From Phytopythium helicoides (taxonomy: Eukaryota > Oomycota > Peronosporomycetes > Pythiales > Pythiaceae): 64,000 nt of DNA. The notes under the pieces are model-generated. The model saw only the letters and a list, made by a program, of their open reading frames with translations, searched no databases and was not told the origin of the DNA. Each line of letters starts with the position of its first letter. Position 1 is the stretch's first letter. The translations under genes were made by a program, and so were the position numbers. The stretch is from the NCBI GenBank assembly GCA_024867545.1, contig JANFNE010000100.1, forward strand, positions 1 to 64,000, given 5' to 3'. Of this stretch, positions 63,965 to 64,000 are shown one piece after another.

Positions 63965-63975
63965 AGTTCAAATCT
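63965..63975 (+). promoter_or_regulatory. Pol III box B (representative)
   Basis: AGTTCAAATCT at tRNA nt 60-70 aligns to the consensus GGTTCGANTCC with three differences (first G to A, G to A, last C to T). T54, T55, C56 and A58 equivalents are kept, so TFIIIC binding is plausible but the box is not ideal. Confidence 0.8.
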
Positions 63976-63990
63976 CACAGCTGTCGAATC

Positions 63991-63994
63991 TTTT
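63991..63994 (+). terminator. Pol III terminator T4 (representative)
   Basis: TTTT begins 5 nt after the discriminator base, separated by AATC, and is followed in complete units by a back-up T7 or T8 run about 30 nt further on. In the left array the same elements read AAAA (491-494 in unit 1) and A7-8 (458-465 in unit 1). Confidence 0.85.
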
Positions 63995-64000
63995 CTTCAT

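Larger units (their letters stand above)
63906..63986 (+). tRNA. tRNA-Ser(CGA), right unit 37 (window edge)
   Basis: Consensus copy used for the representative box A, box B and terminator positions. Nt 1-7 GACAGCT pair with nt 74-80 AGCTGTC, the anticodon is nt 34-36, the variable arm nt 44-56, discriminator G nt 81. The window ends 14 nt downstream, so the array continues. Confidence 0.96.
41194..64000 (+). repeat. Right tandem array, same unit in inverted orientation, 37 units, open at window end
   Basis: This is the same unit as the left array in reverse complement: GT-rich leader, tRNA on plus, T-rich terminator tract, complex segment, GGGGTTTAGGGTTTAGG, GT-rich tail. The tRNA copies from 42356 to 63986 are spaced 615-616 bp on average. 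The array is cut by the window edge 14 nt after the last tRNA, so its true length and right border are unknown. Confidence 0.96.

Noticed and set aside
499..63978. Open reading frames of 73-138 codons repeating once per unit on both strands, many starting in the tRNA T-arm
   Set aside because: They read the tRNA gene (sense or antisense) and the CA/GT simple-sequence leader. Products are low-complexity (Thr/His/Asn or Val/Cys runs), starts are GTG or other non-ATG codons in many cases, and single-base indels break them freely.
117..64000. CRISPR array
   Set aside because: The period is 615 bp with no short repeat/unique spacer alternation, and the context is a eukaryotic telomere.
117..64000. 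rDNA or 5S rRNA repeat as the array unit
   Set aside because: No stretch in the unit resembles rRNA; the only structured RNA found is the tRNA.

Overview
The window is a eukaryotic chromosome end. Positions 1-116 are pure CCCTAAA telomeric repeat (TTTAGGG on the other strand), as found in plants, many algae, oomycetes and some other protists. The rest, about 63.9 kb, is one tandem array of a roughly 615-bp unit. Every unit carries one gene for a nuclear-type serine tRNA with anticodon CGA (reads UCG): 81 nt, long variable arm, G73, no intron, no encoded CCA, box A and box B, and a T4 Pol III terminator 4 nt after the 3' end. I see no convincing protein-coding gene. The open reading frames are frames through the repeat.

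Layout: (1) telomere 1-116, joined to the first unit through the shared hexamer TAAACC. (2) Left array, about 117-41114, with 65 tRNA-Ser copies plus one decayed copy, all on the minus strand and so transcribed toward the telomere. It is interrupted by a decayed unit (about 14.73-15.24 kb) and by an A/C-rich insertion between 7-bp direct repeats (27660-27919). (3) An inversion centre near 41154. The flanking arms are reverse complements, and the symmetry point falls on the near-palindromic GTAAC of the tRNA variable arm. (4) Right array, about 41194 to the window end, with 37 copies on the plus strand (the first lacks its 5' end), still running at 64000. In total there are 97 copies with no indel in the tRNA body, 4 with a one-base deletion, 2 badly degraded copies and a remnant at the inversion centre.

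Each unit, in the direction of tRNA transcription: a GT-rich simple-sequence leader of about 145 bp, the tRNA, T-rich terminator tracts, about 250 bp of more complex sequence, a two-repeat telomere-like motif (TTTAGGGTTTAGG), a separate TAGGGTTT telo-box, and a GT-rich tail. Units are nearly identical. Most differences are one-base indels in short homopolymers, which could be true variation or long-read consensus error.

Organism: a eukaryote with TTTAGGG telomeres. Tandem tRNA arrays with short-tandem-repeat spacers, proposed to sit at chromosome ends, are well known in Entamoeba, but Entamoeba lacks recognised simple telomeric repeats. I have an unverified recollection of subtelomeric tRNA arrays in Acanthamoeba, so an amoebozoan is a reasonable but unproven guess. 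The genes do not form a pathway. The array is more likely a structural subtelomere built from a tRNA gene, whether or not all copies are transcribed.
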